The notes under the pieces were generated by a model. It made no database searches, was not told the origin of the DNA, and was given only the letters and a program-made list of their open reading frames with translations. The translations under genes and the position numbers were made by a program. This document shows positions 35,808 to 45,610 of a stretch of 64,000 nt of DNA, piece after piece. The stretch is from Nitrospira sp. CG24B. GTDB lineage: Bacteria; Nitrospirota; Nitrospiria; Nitrospirales; Nitrospiraceae. Position 1 is the first letter of the stretch. Each line of letters begins with the position of its first letter. The stretch spans positions 230,902-294,901 of the forward strand of contig NEWS02000008.1 in the NCBI GenBank assembly GCA_002869845.2. Reading direction: 5' to 3'.

Positions 35808-36241
35808 ACGTCCAACACCACCCTCACTGTCCATCGGCCTCCATTTTGGCTCAACTGATAGAGATGCTTGGTGACTCCCTTCACATCGGCCCTCAATGTC
35901 TGAGCTGAGCCATTCACCGGCTCTCCGTACAATACCCCCGTCAGGTTCCAGCAGCCGTGGTCCTGGCGAGTCAGCGTGAGTTCCGATCGACTGAATACGA
36001 CCCCGGCTGCATCCTTCCAGTACACGAGATCCGAGAGCCAATCGAACAAGAGTTCAGCAGGATCCTCATCTGTTCGTTCAATCGCTTTTCGCCAAGTGGA
36101 CCCCACTGTTGTCGGATCAGCCAAGGCTTCGATAACCGCACATGTCGCCCCATGGAAAAGTTCCTGCAGCGAATCGCCGGAGGCGTCGAACGCCAGATCA
36201 GCTATGGCGACGTCGTCCAGAAAGTGAAATGCGTGGGACAT
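35804..36241 (-). CDS. Archease, RtcB activator
   Basis: Archease promotes formation of the RtcB-GMP intermediate and allows multiple turnover. The 145-residue protein begins MSHAFHFLDDVAIADLAFDA and has the typical EDPAELLFDWLSDLVYWKD block and a beta-rich remainder ending GRWTVRVVLDV. The Asp and Glu residues in DEDPAEL and DWLSD match the family's metal site. The ATG at 36241 has AGGG immediately upstream, but the family N-terminus supports it; the frame stays open further upstream into the peptidase gene's intergenic region without similarity. It overlaps rtcB by 4 nt. Confidence 0.9.
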   Translation of the reverse strand: MSHAFHFLDDVAIADLAFDASGDSLQELFHGATCAVIEALADPTTVGSTWRKAIERTDEDPAELLFDWLSDLVYWKDAAGVVFSRSELTLTRQDHGCWNLTGVLYGEPVNGSAQTLRADVKGVTKHLYQLSQNGGRWTVRVVLDV

Positions 36242-36314
36242 CCCTGTGCCAAAGCGGAGTGCACACCCGATGGAAAAACGCGGAGATGAGGAGCCTGGTC
36301 CAAACTGCTGTCTA

Positions 36315-37460
36315 TCAGAGCTCAAAGATTTTGGGGAAATTGGTGAGGTTCCGGCAGCCGTCCTTGGTGACGAGCACCATGTCTTCAATTCGGACTGCCC
36401 CTAATCCAGGATAATACAGCCCTGGTTCAACCGTGACGACGTGGCCCTCTAGGAGGAGTGACCCAGTTCGACTGATCCGTGGCGCTTCGTGAATATCGAG
36501 CCCCACTCCATGTCCGGTCCCATGAAAATACCCTTGCATACGTCCATTCACCAAACCGGTCTTGTATCCGGCCTTTTCAAAACGCGCGCAGATGCCCTGA
36601 TGGATCTTCATGCCATCCGCGCCATCCTTAATCTTGTCGATGGCGTCTTCCTGGGCATCCTTCACGGCGCTATACAGCCGTTTGAGTTCCTGGCTCACCT
36701 TTCCGCGGATCACCGTGCGCGACATGTCGGCAAAGTAGCGACTCGTGGCCGACCGAGGGAAGACGTCAAAAATAATGCTGCGATGAGCCGGCAACGATCC
36801 ACTTCCCTCATTGTGCGGATCACAGGCCTGCTCTCCCCCTGCCACAATCGTATGCTGGGCGATACAGTCCCGCTCCATGAGCTTCACGTTGACAAACTTT
36901 TTGATCCGTTCCGAGGTCACCACCTCGCCATCGAGCCAGAGTTGCTCGTCCTTGATCTCGGCCCGGCGTAACAGCGCGTGGGCTGCGGCCACGGCTTCTT
37001 CCGTGGCCCGCTGCGCGGCTTCGATATGACCTACTTCTTCCGCCGTCTTCAGCACACGCTGTTCATAAAACGGGTCTCGCTTTGGTTTGAGACTGTATCC
37101 TCGCTCTTGTAATCGCGCGGCATGGATCACCGGGAAATTCGCCGGCACCGAAAGACGGCGGATCTTGGACTCTTTCAACACCACATGAACGATATCGACT
37201 GCCGCCGGGTCTTTGATTCCCTGTTTCTTCGCCTTCTGTTCAATTTCTGAGTAGGACAAGACTCGATCCACTGAGGCTTGGGTCCTGGCACGGTCCATTT
37301 CCAGATCGCTCATGACCATCAACCGCTCACCTTTGATTTCCAGATAGATGAACGGGTCTGGCGCCATGAAGCGTGTGGCATAGTACAGATTCGAGTCATG
37401 CTCGCTGGCGGCAATAAACAGTGTGGCAAATTCTGGTTGGGACATGGTAGCGCGTTTCAT
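36315..37460 (-). CDS. M24 family Xaa-Pro aminopeptidase
   Basis: Metal-dependent aminopeptidase of the PepP/PepQ pita-bread fold. The 381-residue protein has an N-terminal creatinase-like domain (about 1-150). The catalytic domain carries the dinuclear metal ligands in IIFDVFPRSATSRYFADMSRT (two Asp), GYFHGTGHGVGLDIHE (His), and HVVTVEPGLYYP / VRIEDM (two Glu). A five-residue N-terminal option exists (ATG at 37460 or the next ATG five codons on, MSQPEF). Archease follows 73 nt downstream. The gene is complete, and which proline peptides it processes is unknown. Confidence 0.92.
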   Translation of the reverse strand: MKRATMSQPEFATLFIAASEHDSNLYYATRFMAPDPFIYLEIKGERLMVMSDLEMDRARTQASVDRVLSYSEIEQKAKKQGIKDPAAVDIVHVVLKESKIRRLSVPANFPVIHAARLQERGYSLKPKRDPFYEQRVLKTAEEVGHIEAAQRATEEAVAAAHALLRRAEIKDEQLWLDGEVVTSERIKKFVNVKLMERDCIAQHTIVAGGEQACDPHNEGSGSLPAHRSIIFDVFPRSATSRYFADMSRTVIRGKVSQELKRLYSAVKDAQEDAIDKIKDGADGMKIHQGICARFEKAGYKTGLVNGRMQGYFHGTGHGVGLDIHEAPRISRTGSLLLEGHVVTVEPGLYYPGLGAVRIEDMVLVTKDGCRNLTNFPKIFEL

Positions 37461-37584
37461 ATGTATGCTAGTGGGACAGCGGAGTTGAATGGAAACCCGT
37501 GGGGTGACAACACCTTAACTTGGGTGATGCTAGCATGGGGACGTGGGTCGGTCAAGAATAGTAGCCGGTCAAGAACCAAGGCCC

Positions 37585-40500
37585 TCACGGCACAGCGGGA
37601 GCCGGCGATGAGGTCATATCTCTCGGTCGCACTCCAGACTCTTCATCCGGCGTCACCAAATCCATCGGCAGGGTCAGCGTGTTCGTTAGAACATCGACGG
37701 CCAGTTGGGCCAACCCCGAGAGACCGGACGCAAAGGACTTCACCGGTAAATAGGTGACCTCAGGATCTTCCAGCGCTCCCTTCGCAGTGAACATCGCCGT
37801 GGCGATGCCCTTGCGGTCCCCCGCAACGATTCGCCCAAAGAGCGGAATCGTCTTAAGGAATTGTGAGTATGACCCGAACGGACTCACGGCGACGGCCAGA
37901 TCCAGCTGGTCTGTCGGCAAGTCGTAATTCCCGGCAGCTGTAATTTTTAGAATTGGGCTGTCGATGATCAGATTTTCCGTCTGAAACATTCCATCTTGAA
38001 TGGCCACGGTGGAAGAAATTCTGTTGTATGGCAGCCCCTCCTTTTCAAGATCGACCTTCCCCTGCAACACAGCCGGGAGATTTAACAGACTAATGATCTT
38101 CCAGACTGCCCGCTCGTTCGTTTTCAGGATGCGACCATTTTCCAACAACAACTCGACTTTGCCGTTCAATGAAGGATAGACCCCATGCGGGTTGCGCCCA
38201 TGCCCGCGAAGAACGCCGCTGAAGCGAATCTCTCCCGATGCGCTATGGACCTGCGCTTTGGTCAGCCGCAACAGGTCTTCAAATTCTACTCCGGTCGCCC
38301 TGAATGACAGATCAAAATCAGCCGGCGCGTTGGGGGGAAGTTGCACGACGAGCCGTCCGGCCACGTATCCATGGGTGGACTCTCCGGAAAGACGATCGAT
38401 ATCAAGCATTCCGTCCTGAATATTGATTCGAGCGGCAAGCGAACCAACTTTTAGATGCTTGTATCGCCCACGCGCCACGGCCACAGCCATGGTGACGTGG
38501 CTGGTCGCCGCCACCGTTTCAAGAAACTCCCGGATCGGAGTCCGTTCCCCCTTTGGAATCACCAGGCTCAAATCCAATTGGTTGGACTCGATCTTGCCGG
38601 TAATAATCGGCTTCGCCATCCAATTTCGAACCGTGGCCTCTATGGCGACGTCACTCCCTTGAATCTTAAACGACAGTTGCTTGAATTCGACCTCGTTGCG
38701 GGCAACCTTTACGCGGGCATAGAAATCTTGCAGATGCCCATCAATCCCTTTCACCAACATCAGCCCGTTCGTCAGCCCCATCCATCCCGTCACCCGCCAG
38801 GTCTTCCAATCAGGCTCCTTTCCTTTGACATCAAGCGAGACTTCGATATTGCCCGCTTCAAGCCCACTTTTGGCTAGCCATTCGGGAAGACTGGGTACCG
38901 ATAACGTACCGGTCGCCACGGCCATATCGATCAGAAAGCCATTCCCGAACTGCATGGTTCCCTTAGCTGGAATGATCGCCGAGGGTAAAACCAGCGCGAC
39001 GCGATGCAACTTGATGCTGCTAGACTGAGGCATCACCCCTTCAAACTCCACAGTGGCATGAGGACCGACGGGTTTCGCAATGACCCCAAACGCGACTTTG
39101 GCCTCATCCAACACAACGGAGCCTTGGATATGCGGTCTCGCCGTCGAACCAGAGACTGCAATCGTTGAGCTGACCACCCCCTCGAATGCACTCCGTTCAA
39201 TCACCGAGGAATGAAACAGCCGAACCATCTGCGCCGCATCGCCGCGCGTACGAATAACAACATCCTGATACTGGCTTTGGGGTCCTCCCGTCACCGTACC
39301 GTGAACCTGCACGGCGGTTCCCCCAAGATGTCCGGTCACTTGATCGAACTGTGTGGCTCCATCAGCCAAGACAAATCTACCCTGCATCCCGGTCACACGC
39401 TCCGGGACATTCACATGGGTAAAACTACCTTGACGAACGGTGATCTCCCCACCGGCAAACGTGATCCCACCAGGCTGATTCAACGGTCCCACGAGGCGAA
39501 ATGTGGATTGCGCCGTCCCTTCAGCGTCGCGGATACCCGCAAGCAACTGCGTCACTCGCTCCGCTTTCACGGTCCTCGCCAGAAACTCAACGAGCCGCGC
39601 TGCCGCCATCTCTCCCGTAATCTCCAATTCCAGCCACGGGCCTGCGTCGAGAAACGACACCTCCGCCTTTCCACCCGTAATCTGCATCGCCCCATACATG
39701 CCAGTGACCTTCGCAATGCGAACACGCCCAGTCTCGACCACCACCACCGCCGCGAGGTCTTTTGCGGCGATCCGATCATTACCGATCAAGCCGCGACCTT
39801 CGCTAACATGAAACTCTCCGATCGTCGAAAGTTGAGGACCCCTCGTGGCAGACCCGGTGAGCGTGGCATCCACCACTTGCACCTTCCCGTCGATCTGGCG
39901 ATCAGCCAGCAGCGCTGGAAGCTGCGGATGGATCCAGTCAGGTGGAATGGTTTTCAGGAGCTGAGGAAGGGCAACCAGAGAACTGCTGAACGTGACGGCA
40001 AACGTCGGTTGAGGAGTCAGTAGGCCGGCCAGATTGGCCTTTCCTCTCAGTGTGATGTTATTCAACTGCGCAGTCATGTCTGACAGAACCATGTCATATC
40101 CAGACACACCCGGCATTACGCGAACGGTACTCTTGAGGTTCAACGCTCCTTGAAGATGCGCAGAAACCGGCCTGGGGCCAAGAAAGTCAGCCGCGTCCCG
40201 GATGTTGAGATCAGCGGCGTCGATCTGTCCTTCAAACTGAAATCCTATGGCCGATTCAGCGACCTCTTCACCAGACAACGACACCGAGGGCTCTGCTCGT
40301 TTCATCACACCGTCCAGTGACACTGCCGATACGCCTGATTCTCCTTGATGAGCTGCTGACACATGGACTTCGGCGAACCCACGATCAGGCCGAACCAGCA
40401 ACCTACACTCGACATGCTCCGCCTTGAGAGACCGAATGCCATCAGGTCTGGCGGCATCAATAACCGTGACCGTTCCGTTGACAAGCGTCGCCTCTTTGAT

Positions 40501-40944
40501 CATGAGTGTCCGCGCCATCATATCCATCGTGTGCTGGTCGACATCCACCGGCCCGTTCAACTCATCGGAGATATTCCATCGACCGCGTTCGTTCCGCCGA
40601 AGCGTCAGCGTTGGCTCTTCGATCAACAATCGCTTGCCGACAACTTGCTTTTTGAGGAGTGGCAGGAGGCGTAAGACCAAATCAATACGCTTAGCCGTCA
40701 GGACTACCTGCTCTGATTGAGGATCATGAATCTTGACCTCGGTGAGTTCCACGCGAATACTCGGGAAGATCACAAACTTGACGCGATGCACGTCGATCTT
40801 TCTACCCAGACTCTCCTCGAGCTGTTCCAAGACAAAATCTTTGAGATAGTCTTGGCCGGTCAGCTCCCTCGAAAATGAGAGAAACGCTACGGCCAACACC
40901 GCGAAAGCGAGTACAATCACAAGCGCAAGCCGAAGACGGAACAC
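37585..40944 (-). CDS. Large AsmA-like protein (AsmA/YhdP family)
   Basis: A 1119-residue protein anchored by a single N-terminal membrane helix (VIVLAFAVLAVAFLSF, about 8-25), with a very long beta-rich periplasmic region and a C-terminal AsmA domain near residues 880-1080 (SGEIRFSGVLRGHGRNP, and LAVAVSPFGSYSQFLKTIPLFGRI, with GIATAMFTAKGALEDPEV). Family members form long grooved bridges for lipid transport between inner and outer membrane; that role is inferred from family. The start is GTG at 40944 (MFRLRLAL). It ends in a short Ser/Pro tail. There is no adjacent lipid gene. pgm diverges from it, 274 nt away. Confidence 0.88.
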   Translation of the reverse strand: MFRLRLALVIVLAFAVLAVAFLSFSRELTGQDYLKDFVLEQLEESLGRKIDVHRVKFVIFPSIRVELTEVKIHDPQSEQVVLTAKRIDLVLRLLPLLKKQVVGKRLLIEEPTLTLRRNERGRWNISDELNGPVDVDQHTMDMMARTLMIKEATLVNGTVTVIDAARPDGIRSLKAEHVECRLLVRPDRGFAEVHVSAAHQGESGVSAVSLDGVMKRAEPSVSLSGEEVAESAIGFQFEGQIDAADLNIRDAADFLGPRPVSAHLQGALNLKSTVRVMPGVSGYDMVLSDMTAQLNNITLRGKANLAGLLTPQPTFAVTFSSSLVALPQLLKTIPPDWIHPQLPALLADRQIDGKVQVVDATLTGSATRGPQLSTIGEFHVSEGRGLIGNDRIAAKDLAAVVVVETGRVRIAKVTGMYGAMQITGGKAEVSFLDAGPWLELEITGEMAAARLVEFLARTVKAERVTQLLAGIRDAEGTAQSTFRLVGPLNQPGGITFAGGEITVRQGSFTHVNVPERVTGMQGRFVLADGATQFDQVTGHLGGTAVQVHGTVTGGPQSQYQDVVIRTRGDAAQMVRLFHSSVIERSAFEGVVSSTIAVSGSTARPHIQGSVVLDEAKVAFGVIAKPVGPHATVEFEGVMPQSSSIKLHRVALVLPSAIIPAKGTMQFGNGFLIDMAVATGTLSVPSLPEWLAKSGLEAGNIEVSLDVKGKEPDWKTWRVTGWMGLTNGLMLVKGIDGHLQDFYARVKVARNEVEFKQLSFKIQGSDVAIEATVRNWMAKPIITGKIESNQLDLSLVIPKGERTPIREFLETVAATSHVTMAVAVARGRYKHLKVGSLAARINIQDGMLDIDRLSGESTHGYVAGRLVVQLPPNAPADFDLSFRATGVEFEDLLRLTKAQVHSASGEIRFSGVLRGHGRNPHGVYPSLNGKVELLLENGRILKTNERAVWKIISLLNLPAVLQGKVDLEKEGLPYNRISSTVAIQDGMFQTENLIIDSPILKITAAGNYDLPTDQLDLAVAVSPFGSYSQFLKTIPLFGRIVAGDRKGIATAMFTAKGALEDPEVTYLPVKSFASGLSGLAQLAVDVLTNTLTLPMDLVTPDEESGVRPRDMTSSPAPAVP

Positions 40945-41182
40945 ACCACCCCCTTCAGATTACGGACAAGTCCTTATCGGTATCTTACCGGATCAATCAT
41001 TCAAAATCCATGAAGTCAGCGTTCTATAAGGGATTTCTCCACTCAGATTTCATCGTTCCAGGACACCATACGTCCGATCGCCATCCAGACTTAAGACGGA
41101 AAAGATCCTCCGAGGTAAACACCACTTTTTGAGATCGGATCAAGAGTGAGGTCTGATTTTAGCTTACGTGGCCTTCCGACAG

Positions 41183-41212
41183 TTGACAGCGACCAGACAT
41201 TAGAACTACACA
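41183..41212 (+). promoter_or_regulatory. Promoter-like pair abutting pgm
   Basis: A perfect TTGACA (41183-41188) is followed after 18 nt by TACACA (41207-41212), a weak -10 with three of six consensus bases. The ATG of pgm begins 7 nt further on, where transcription would start. No SD is visible. A leaderless message is possible. Confidence 0.4.
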
Positions 41213-41218
41213 TCTCTT

Positions 41219-42865
41219 ATGGCGACTCATTCTCATGCAGGACAACCAGCGCCGGCCTCAATTCTCGTGGATGTGGGAAAACTCCTCTCTGCCTATTCGA
41301 CCGAGACACCTGACCCATCTGTTCGGGAACAACGCGTGTCATTTGGTACATCAGGGCATCGTGGCTCTTCGTTCAAACGAAGCTTCAATGAAAACCATAT
41401 CGTGGCGATCACTCAGGCCGTTTGCGAATACCGGGCTGCGCAGCACACGACGGGGCCGCTGTATTTAGGGAAAGACACGCATGCACTGTCGGGGCCGGCA
41501 TGTGCAACCGCCCTTGAAATCCTTTCGGCCAATGGTGTTGAGGTCATGATCGACAAAGACGAGGGCTTCACCCCGACCCCCGCCATCTCTCATGCCATCC
41601 TCACCTACAACCGAGGCCGAACATCCGGTCTGGCCGATGGCATCATCATCACGCCATCGCACAATCCTCCGGAAGACGGTGGTATCAAGTACAACCCGCC
41701 GAGCGGTGGCCCAGCTGATACACAGATTACAAAGTGGATCGAGGATCGAGCCAATGCCCTTCTAGCCGCCAACCTCCGCGGAGTGACACGTCTTCCGATT
41801 GAACAGGCCCGACGGGCATCAACCACACATCAGCACGACTATATCGGGGCCTACGTGAACGATCTGAGCAACGTGGTGGATATGGATACCATCAAAGCCG
41901 CAGGACTCAAGCTTGGGATCGACCCGCTCGGCGGGTCCGGTGTGGCCTACTGGCAACCAATTATTGAACGTTATGGGCTCAATGTTGAGATTGTGAATCC
42001 AGCCGTCGATCCAACCTTTCGCTTCATGCCGTTGGATTGGGACGGCAAAATCCGCATGGACTGTTCGTCTCCCTACGCCATGGCGAACCTGATCGCCTTA
42101 AAAGATCGCTTCGACGTGGCATTTGGCAATGATGCCGACAATGATCGGCACGGCATCGTCACTCGTTCAGGCTTGATGAATCCGAACCATTACCTGGCCG
42201 TCTCGATTGCCTACCTCTTTGCCAGTCGCCCCGGTTGGAAATCCTACGCCGGAATTGGCAAGACTTTAGTCAGCAGCAGCTTGATCGACCGAGTCGCGGC
42301 TAGGCTGAAACAGAAACTGGTGGAAGTGCCGGTTGGCTTCAAGTGGTTCGTCAGCGGTTTGCTCGATGGCTCGCTTGGCTTTGGCGGAGAGGAAAGCGCC
42401 GGTGCCTCGTTCCTCCGACGTGATGGAACAGTCTGGTCGACTGATAAGGACGGCATCATCATGGACCTGCTGGCTGCCGAAATGATGGCCAAGACCGGCC
42501 TTGATCCATCAGAGTTGTACCGAGCCCTCACGAACGAACTGGGCGAGCCGGTGTATGAACGGATCGATGCGCCTGCCACACCAGAGCAGAAAACTATTCT
42601 CTCTAAACTTTCGCCTGAGCAAGTGAAGGCCACGGAACTGGCTGGCGACAAGATCGTGGTAATGCTCACCAAGGCGCCAGGCAACGGCGCGGCTATCGGT
42701 GGCTTGAAAGTCGTGACGGGAAACGGCTGGTTCGCCGCCAGGCCGTCAGGAACTGAAGATGTGTACAAGCTCTATGCGGAGAGCTTTAAGGGGCACACGC
42801 ATCTGAAGCAGATACAAGAGGAAGCGCAGGCACTGATTGCCAAGGCCCTGGCGTCAGCCAAGTGA
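41219..42865 (+). CDS. pgm: Phosphoglucomutase, alpha-D-glucose phosphate-specific
   Basis: Interconverts glucose 1-phosphate and glucose 6-phosphate, feeding sugar-nucleotide and glycogen synthesis. The 548-residue protein has [19 protein letters not shown], the phosphoserine loop [20 protein letters not shown], the metal-binding loop [14 protein letters not shown], the sugar-binding [15 protein letters not shown], and the phosphate-binding [15 protein letters not shown]. All four active-site loops are intact and length is as in E. coli Pgm. No SD is seen before ATG 41219. A small membrane protein gene follows 10 nt later, suggesting a two-gene transcript. Confidence 0.96.
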   Translation: MATHSHAGQPAPASILVDVGKLLSAYSTETPDPSVREQRVSFGTSGHRGSSFKRSFNENHIVAITQAVCEYRAAQHTTGPLYLGKDTHALSGPACATALEILSANGVEVMIDKDEGFTPTPAISHAILTYNRGRTSGLADGIIITPSHNPPEDGGIKYNPPSGGPADTQITKWIEDRANALLAANLRGVTRLPIEQARRASTTHQHDYIGAYVNDLSNVVDMDTIKAAGLKLGIDPLGGSGVAYWQPIIERYGLNVEIVNPAVDPTFRFMPLDWDGKIRMDCSSPYAMANLIALKDRFDVAFGNDADNDRHGIVTRSGLMNPNHYLAVSIAYLFASRPGWKSYAGIGKTLVSSSLIDRVAARLKQKLVEVPVGFKWFVSGLLDGSLGFGGEESAGASFLRRDGTVWSTDKDGIIMDLLAAEMMAKTGLDPSELYRALTNELGEPVYERIDAPATPEQKTILSKLSPEQVKATELAGDKIVVMLTKAPGNGAAIGGLKVVTGNGWFAARPSGTEDVYKLYAESFKGHTHLKQIQEEAQALIAKALASAK

Positions 42866-42875
42866 GAAGCCAGCT

Positions 42876-43091
42876 ATGTTTCAGCTGGGGAATACCGCAG
42901 CCCTGATCTGGAGTATCATCTTCGGATCGATCGGTACCGGTTTCGCCATCTATGGCAAAAGACAAAAGGCCATTGTCCCGTTGTGCATTGGAGTGGCCCT
43001 CTGCATCTTTCCCTACTTTATCGAGAACGTCTACGTGCTCGTCTTTGTCGGAGTGGTGTTGATGGCGATTCCGTATTTTGTGCGGGTATGA
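42876..43091 (+). CDS. Small two-helix membrane protein
   Basis: A 71-residue hydrophobic protein with three hydrophobic stretches, at least two of them membrane-spanning: LIWSIIFGSIGTGFAIYG, IVPLCIGVALCIFPYF and YVLVFVGVVLMAIPYFV, separated by the basic GKRQKA loop. ATG 42876 lies 10 nt after the pgm stop with GAGAAG upstream. Such small proteins are common and conserved among bacteria, but their function is unknown. No cysteine pair or other motif is present apart from one Cys in each of the second helix positions. Confidence 0.75.
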   Translation: MFQLGNTAALIWSIIFGSIGTGFAIYGKRQKAIVPLCIGVALCIFPYFIENVYVLVFVGVVLMAIPYFVRV

Positions 43092-43117
43092 GACCAACAT
43101 GATTCCTCATTTGTAAC

Positions 43118-43918
43118 ATGAATATTTCGCCTCTTCTTCGCTGGCCTCTTCCAAAACATGATTATTGGTCCACACCGTTTGCAGAATCGCTGCTTCGTCA
43201 TTTGGCTCTTTCTCCTGGAATACGCATCCTTGATATCGCCTCGGGCCACGGCATCCCGGCCTTCTATCTTGCTGAGCAGATTGGTCCAACCGGAGAAGTA
43301 CTGGCCATCGATGTGAGTGCCGGTCAAGTTGCTCGTGCAAGAGCCATTCAAGGTAGGCAATTACCATGGCTCCGCTTCGAATGTATGGACATGCGCTCCC
43401 TGCCTCCTGCTCTGCCGGCTTTTGACCGCATCACAGGCAATCTCTCCGTCATGTTCTTTCGCCCCAATCGGTTTGAAGCAGTGCGCGGACTCGTCGAACG
43501 ACTTAATCCAGGAGGTCAGCTCGTCCTGACCTTTCCTTCCTATGGCACGTTTGATTCACTGTGGCAGCGAGTGGATCAGGCGATGATCCAACAAGGGCTG
43601 ATCAAGGAACGAGAGCGATTCCAGGACTATCTGAAGGAACGTCCGTCAGTGCAAGATGGACGGGACTGGCTGGAAGCACTCGGTCTTGAACGGGTTGAGG
43701 CCATGGAGTATCCGCTTGAAGTGGCGACTGGCCCTGGTCATGAGTTTCTCCATCACCCGCTGCTGCGTGGCGGCTTTCTCGATGACGTGTATGAATGTTT
43801 TGAGGATCAGCGCCTCGCAGAGGAGTTCATGACCGACAGCGCTCAAGACATTACCCAATTCACCCCGCTGATCGCCCAGCGTTGTGTACTTTCAGGATGG
43901 AAACAAACCTCAGATTAA
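43118..43918 (+). CDS. Class I SAM-dependent methyltransferase
   Basis: A 266-residue methyltransferase of the Rossmann type: the SAM-binding motif I is ILDIASGHGIPAFYLAEQIG near 38-57 (ASGHG in place of the usual E/DxGxG), followed by GEVLAIDVSAGQVARARA and PALPAFDRITGNLSVMFF, and a proline-bearing PGGQLVLTFPSYG post-motif. The substrate (lipid, protein or small molecule) cannot be deduced. Upstream, 26 nt separate it from the small membrane-protein gene. Its TAA overlaps the convergent lipA stop by 3 nt (TTAA region 43915-43918). No SD is evident before ATG 43118. Confidence 0.82.
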   Translation: MNISPLLRWPLPKHDYWSTPFAESLLRHLALSPGIRILDIASGHGIPAFYLAEQIGPTGEVLAIDVSAGQVARARAIQGRQLPWLRFECMDMRSLPPALPAFDRITGNLSVMFFRPNRFEAVRGLVERLNPGGQLVLTFPSYGTFDSLWQRVDQAMIQQGLIKERERFQDYLKERPSVQDGRDWLEALGLERVEAMEYPLEVATGPGHEFLHHPLLRGGFLDDVYECFEDQRLAEEFMTDSAQDITQFTPLIAQRCVLSGWKQTSD

Positions 43919-44823
43919 GAAGCTTGCTTCTCCGCATGATACGAACTTCTGACCAGCGGCCCTGATTCCACATGGCTGAAGCCCATGGCCAACCCCTCTT
44001 CTTTTAGTAGTGCAAATTCGGAAGGGTCATAGAACCGGGCAACGGGCAGGTGCTCTCTCGTCGGCTGGAGATATTGGCCGATAGTGACGATGTCGCAATT
44101 GACTGCCCGAAGATCACGCATCACGTCACGCGCTTCGTCGAGTGTCTCCCCCATGCCAAGAATCAAACCGGACTTCGTTTTCATCCCTTGCTGCTTCGCC
44201 CTCGCAAGGAGGTCGATCGACCGCTGATATTTCCCCTGCGGGCGAATCGATGGGAAGAGCCGCCTTACTGTTTCAATGTTGTGATTCAGAATCTCCGGCC
44301 TTTCCGCACAGACCGTTGCCAGTGCCTCTTCGTTGCCTTCAAAATCTGGGATCAACACTTCGATCGTGCAAGTCGGGTTCAGCCGTCTGGTCTGTCTGAT
44401 CGTGCCGGCAAAGGCTGAAGCTCCGCCATCAGGCAATTCGTCACGATTCACTGATGTGATCACGGCATGTCGCAGACCAAGAGCCCGCACCGCTTCCGCG
44501 ACACGACCTGGCTCCTTCTCATCTACTGCAAGCGGCCTTCCTGTCTCTACTGAACAGTAGTGACACCGCCTGGTGCAGATATCGCCAAGGATCAAAAACG
44601 TTGCAGTCCGGGCGTTCCAACATTCCCACCGGTTCGGACAACGAGCCTCTTCGCAGATCGTGTGGAGCTTGAGCCGCTCCATGGTTTGCTTGATGTCGAG
44701 GTAATCAGGTCCAGTACTCGCGCGGACCTTAAACCAGGATGGGAGCCGAGGTCGGTCGATGCTTGATGGCTGATGGCTAATGGATGCTGAAGAGCGGAGT
44801 TGGTCCAACGGGACAAAACTCAT
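43915..44823 (-). CDS. lipA: Lipoyl synthase
   Basis: Radical-SAM enzyme inserting two sulfurs into protein-bound octanoate. The 302-residue protein has the auxiliary cluster ligands C57-x4-C62-x5-C68 (TICEEARCPNRWECWN) and the radical-SAM motif C83-x3-C87-x2-C90 (DICTRRCHYCSVETG), then GGASAFAGTIR and the ETVRRLFPSIRP segment. ATG 44823 overlaps the stop of the upstream 125-codon gene (ATGA). The C-terminus ends SGPLVRSSYHAEKQA, with the conserved RSSYHA. It ends the mrp-Rieske-unknown-unknown-lipA operon; its stop overlaps the convergent methyltransferase. Confidence 0.96.
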   Translation of the reverse strand: MSFVPLDQLRSSASISHQPSSIDRPRLPSWFKVRASTGPDYLDIKQTMERLKLHTICEEARCPNRWECWNARTATFLILGDICTRRCHYCSVETGRPLAVDEKEPGRVAEAVRALGLRHAVITSVNRDELPDGGASAFAGTIRQTRRLNPTCTIEVLIPDFEGNEEALATVCAERPEILNHNIETVRRLFPSIRPQGKYQRSIDLLARAKQQGMKTKSGLILGMGETLDEARDVMRDLRAVNCDIVTIGQYLQPTREHLPVARFYDPSEFALLKEEGLAMGFSHVESGPLVRSSYHAEKQAS

Positions 44824-45197
44824 GATCGCTCTCCATCCCCAGAGCGTGGCCTGAACCAATTCTTCATTTTGTTAAAGAATCCAGACTGCGCCGGCTCAGC
44901 TTGTGGAGGATCCGGATATTCCACCCACAGTTCCTGTGAACCCAGATAGATCCCGTCGCGAAAACTCCTTTGGGTTTTGAGCTGCCGGTAACCCTGACGA
45001 TGCAACGTCTGGATCAAGATGGTGAGTGCCTCATCCTGGGTCGGATGAATCTCCGTCGTGACGCGGACAGTCTCATACCGTAACAACGCTCGATAGCCTT
45101 CCCCTACACGTTCAAACTCAACCGGCCTGCTGAATCCCCGTTCCCGGTTGTCCAACCCGGCGAGCTGATGTTTATCGAGCCCTCCTCCATCCATCAT
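44820..45197 (-). CDS. Hypothetical protein in the mrp-lipA operon (first of two)
   Basis: A 125-residue cytoplasmic protein without recognised family. It has a beta-rich core (RALLRYETVRVTTEIHPTQDEALTILIQTL), a middle GYRQLKTQRSFRDGIYLG segment, a WVEYPDPPQAEP strand and a basic tail (NKMKNWFRPRSGDGERS). No cysteines of note or membrane segments. The ATG at 45197 directly follows the stop of the next gene (TGAATG), and its own TGA overlaps the lipA ATG, so translation is coupled in both directions. The position between lipA and a Rieske gene suggests a link to Fe-S or lipoate metabolism, but that is inference. Confidence 0.7.
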   Translation of the reverse strand: MMDGGGLDKHQLAGLDNRERGFSRPVEFERVGEGYRALLRYETVRVTTEIHPTQDEALTILIQTLHRQGYRQLKTQRSFRDGIYLGSQELWVEYPDPPQAEPAQSGFFNKMKNWFRPRSGDGERS

Positions 45198-45563
45198 TCA
45201 TGCTAAGGCTCGATACACGGCAACCAAGTCACTCAACGCAATGGTCTTGTTCTTGAGTATGGCCCGTTCCGCTTGAATCATTTCTCGATTCTTGGGATCG
45301 ACCGCACTGGATGTGAGACAGGAGGCGCCAAGCGCCAGAATTCGGTCACACTCGTCGGCGAGCTTTCTCTTCACAACGGGATTCACCGACAAAATCTCCA
45401 TGAGCTGGCGTCGCGTGTCATCAAGATGCCCCTGGAGTTCGGAATCCGGATAGCTCTTCCGAGCTGCTTCATCGAAACAACGATCGAGGTACTGAGTCAA
45501 AAAGACGTAGAGGCGCACGAGCGCGGCCGCGATATCCGTTTGATCGTTCGTAGAGACAGGCAT
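45198..45563 (-). CDS. Hypothetical protein in the mrp-lipA operon (second of two)
   Basis: A 121-residue all-helical, soluble protein with no recognised domain. It begins MPVSTNDQTDIAAALVRLYVF and has one conserved-looking acidic/basic helix pair (ECDRILALGASCLTSSAVDPKNR, AERAILKNKTIALSDLVAVYR). A strong SD GGAGGGAG lies about 7 nt before ATG 45563. The stop TGA is directly adjacent to the start of the next gene. Two cysteines (in DEC and SCL, about 70 and 80) are present but are not an obvious metal motif. Its role is unknown; the operon context is Fe-S proteins. Confidence 0.68.
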   Translation of the reverse strand: MPVSTNDQTDIAAALVRLYVFLTQYLDRCFDEAARKSYPDSELQGHLDDTRRQLMEILSVNPVVKRKLADECDRILALGASCLTSSAVDPKNREMIQAERAILKNKTIALSDLVAVYRALA

Positions 45564-45610
45564 ACGTTCTCCCTCCGTCTGAGGTAACGGCTGATAGCTA
45601 GAGCATGACT

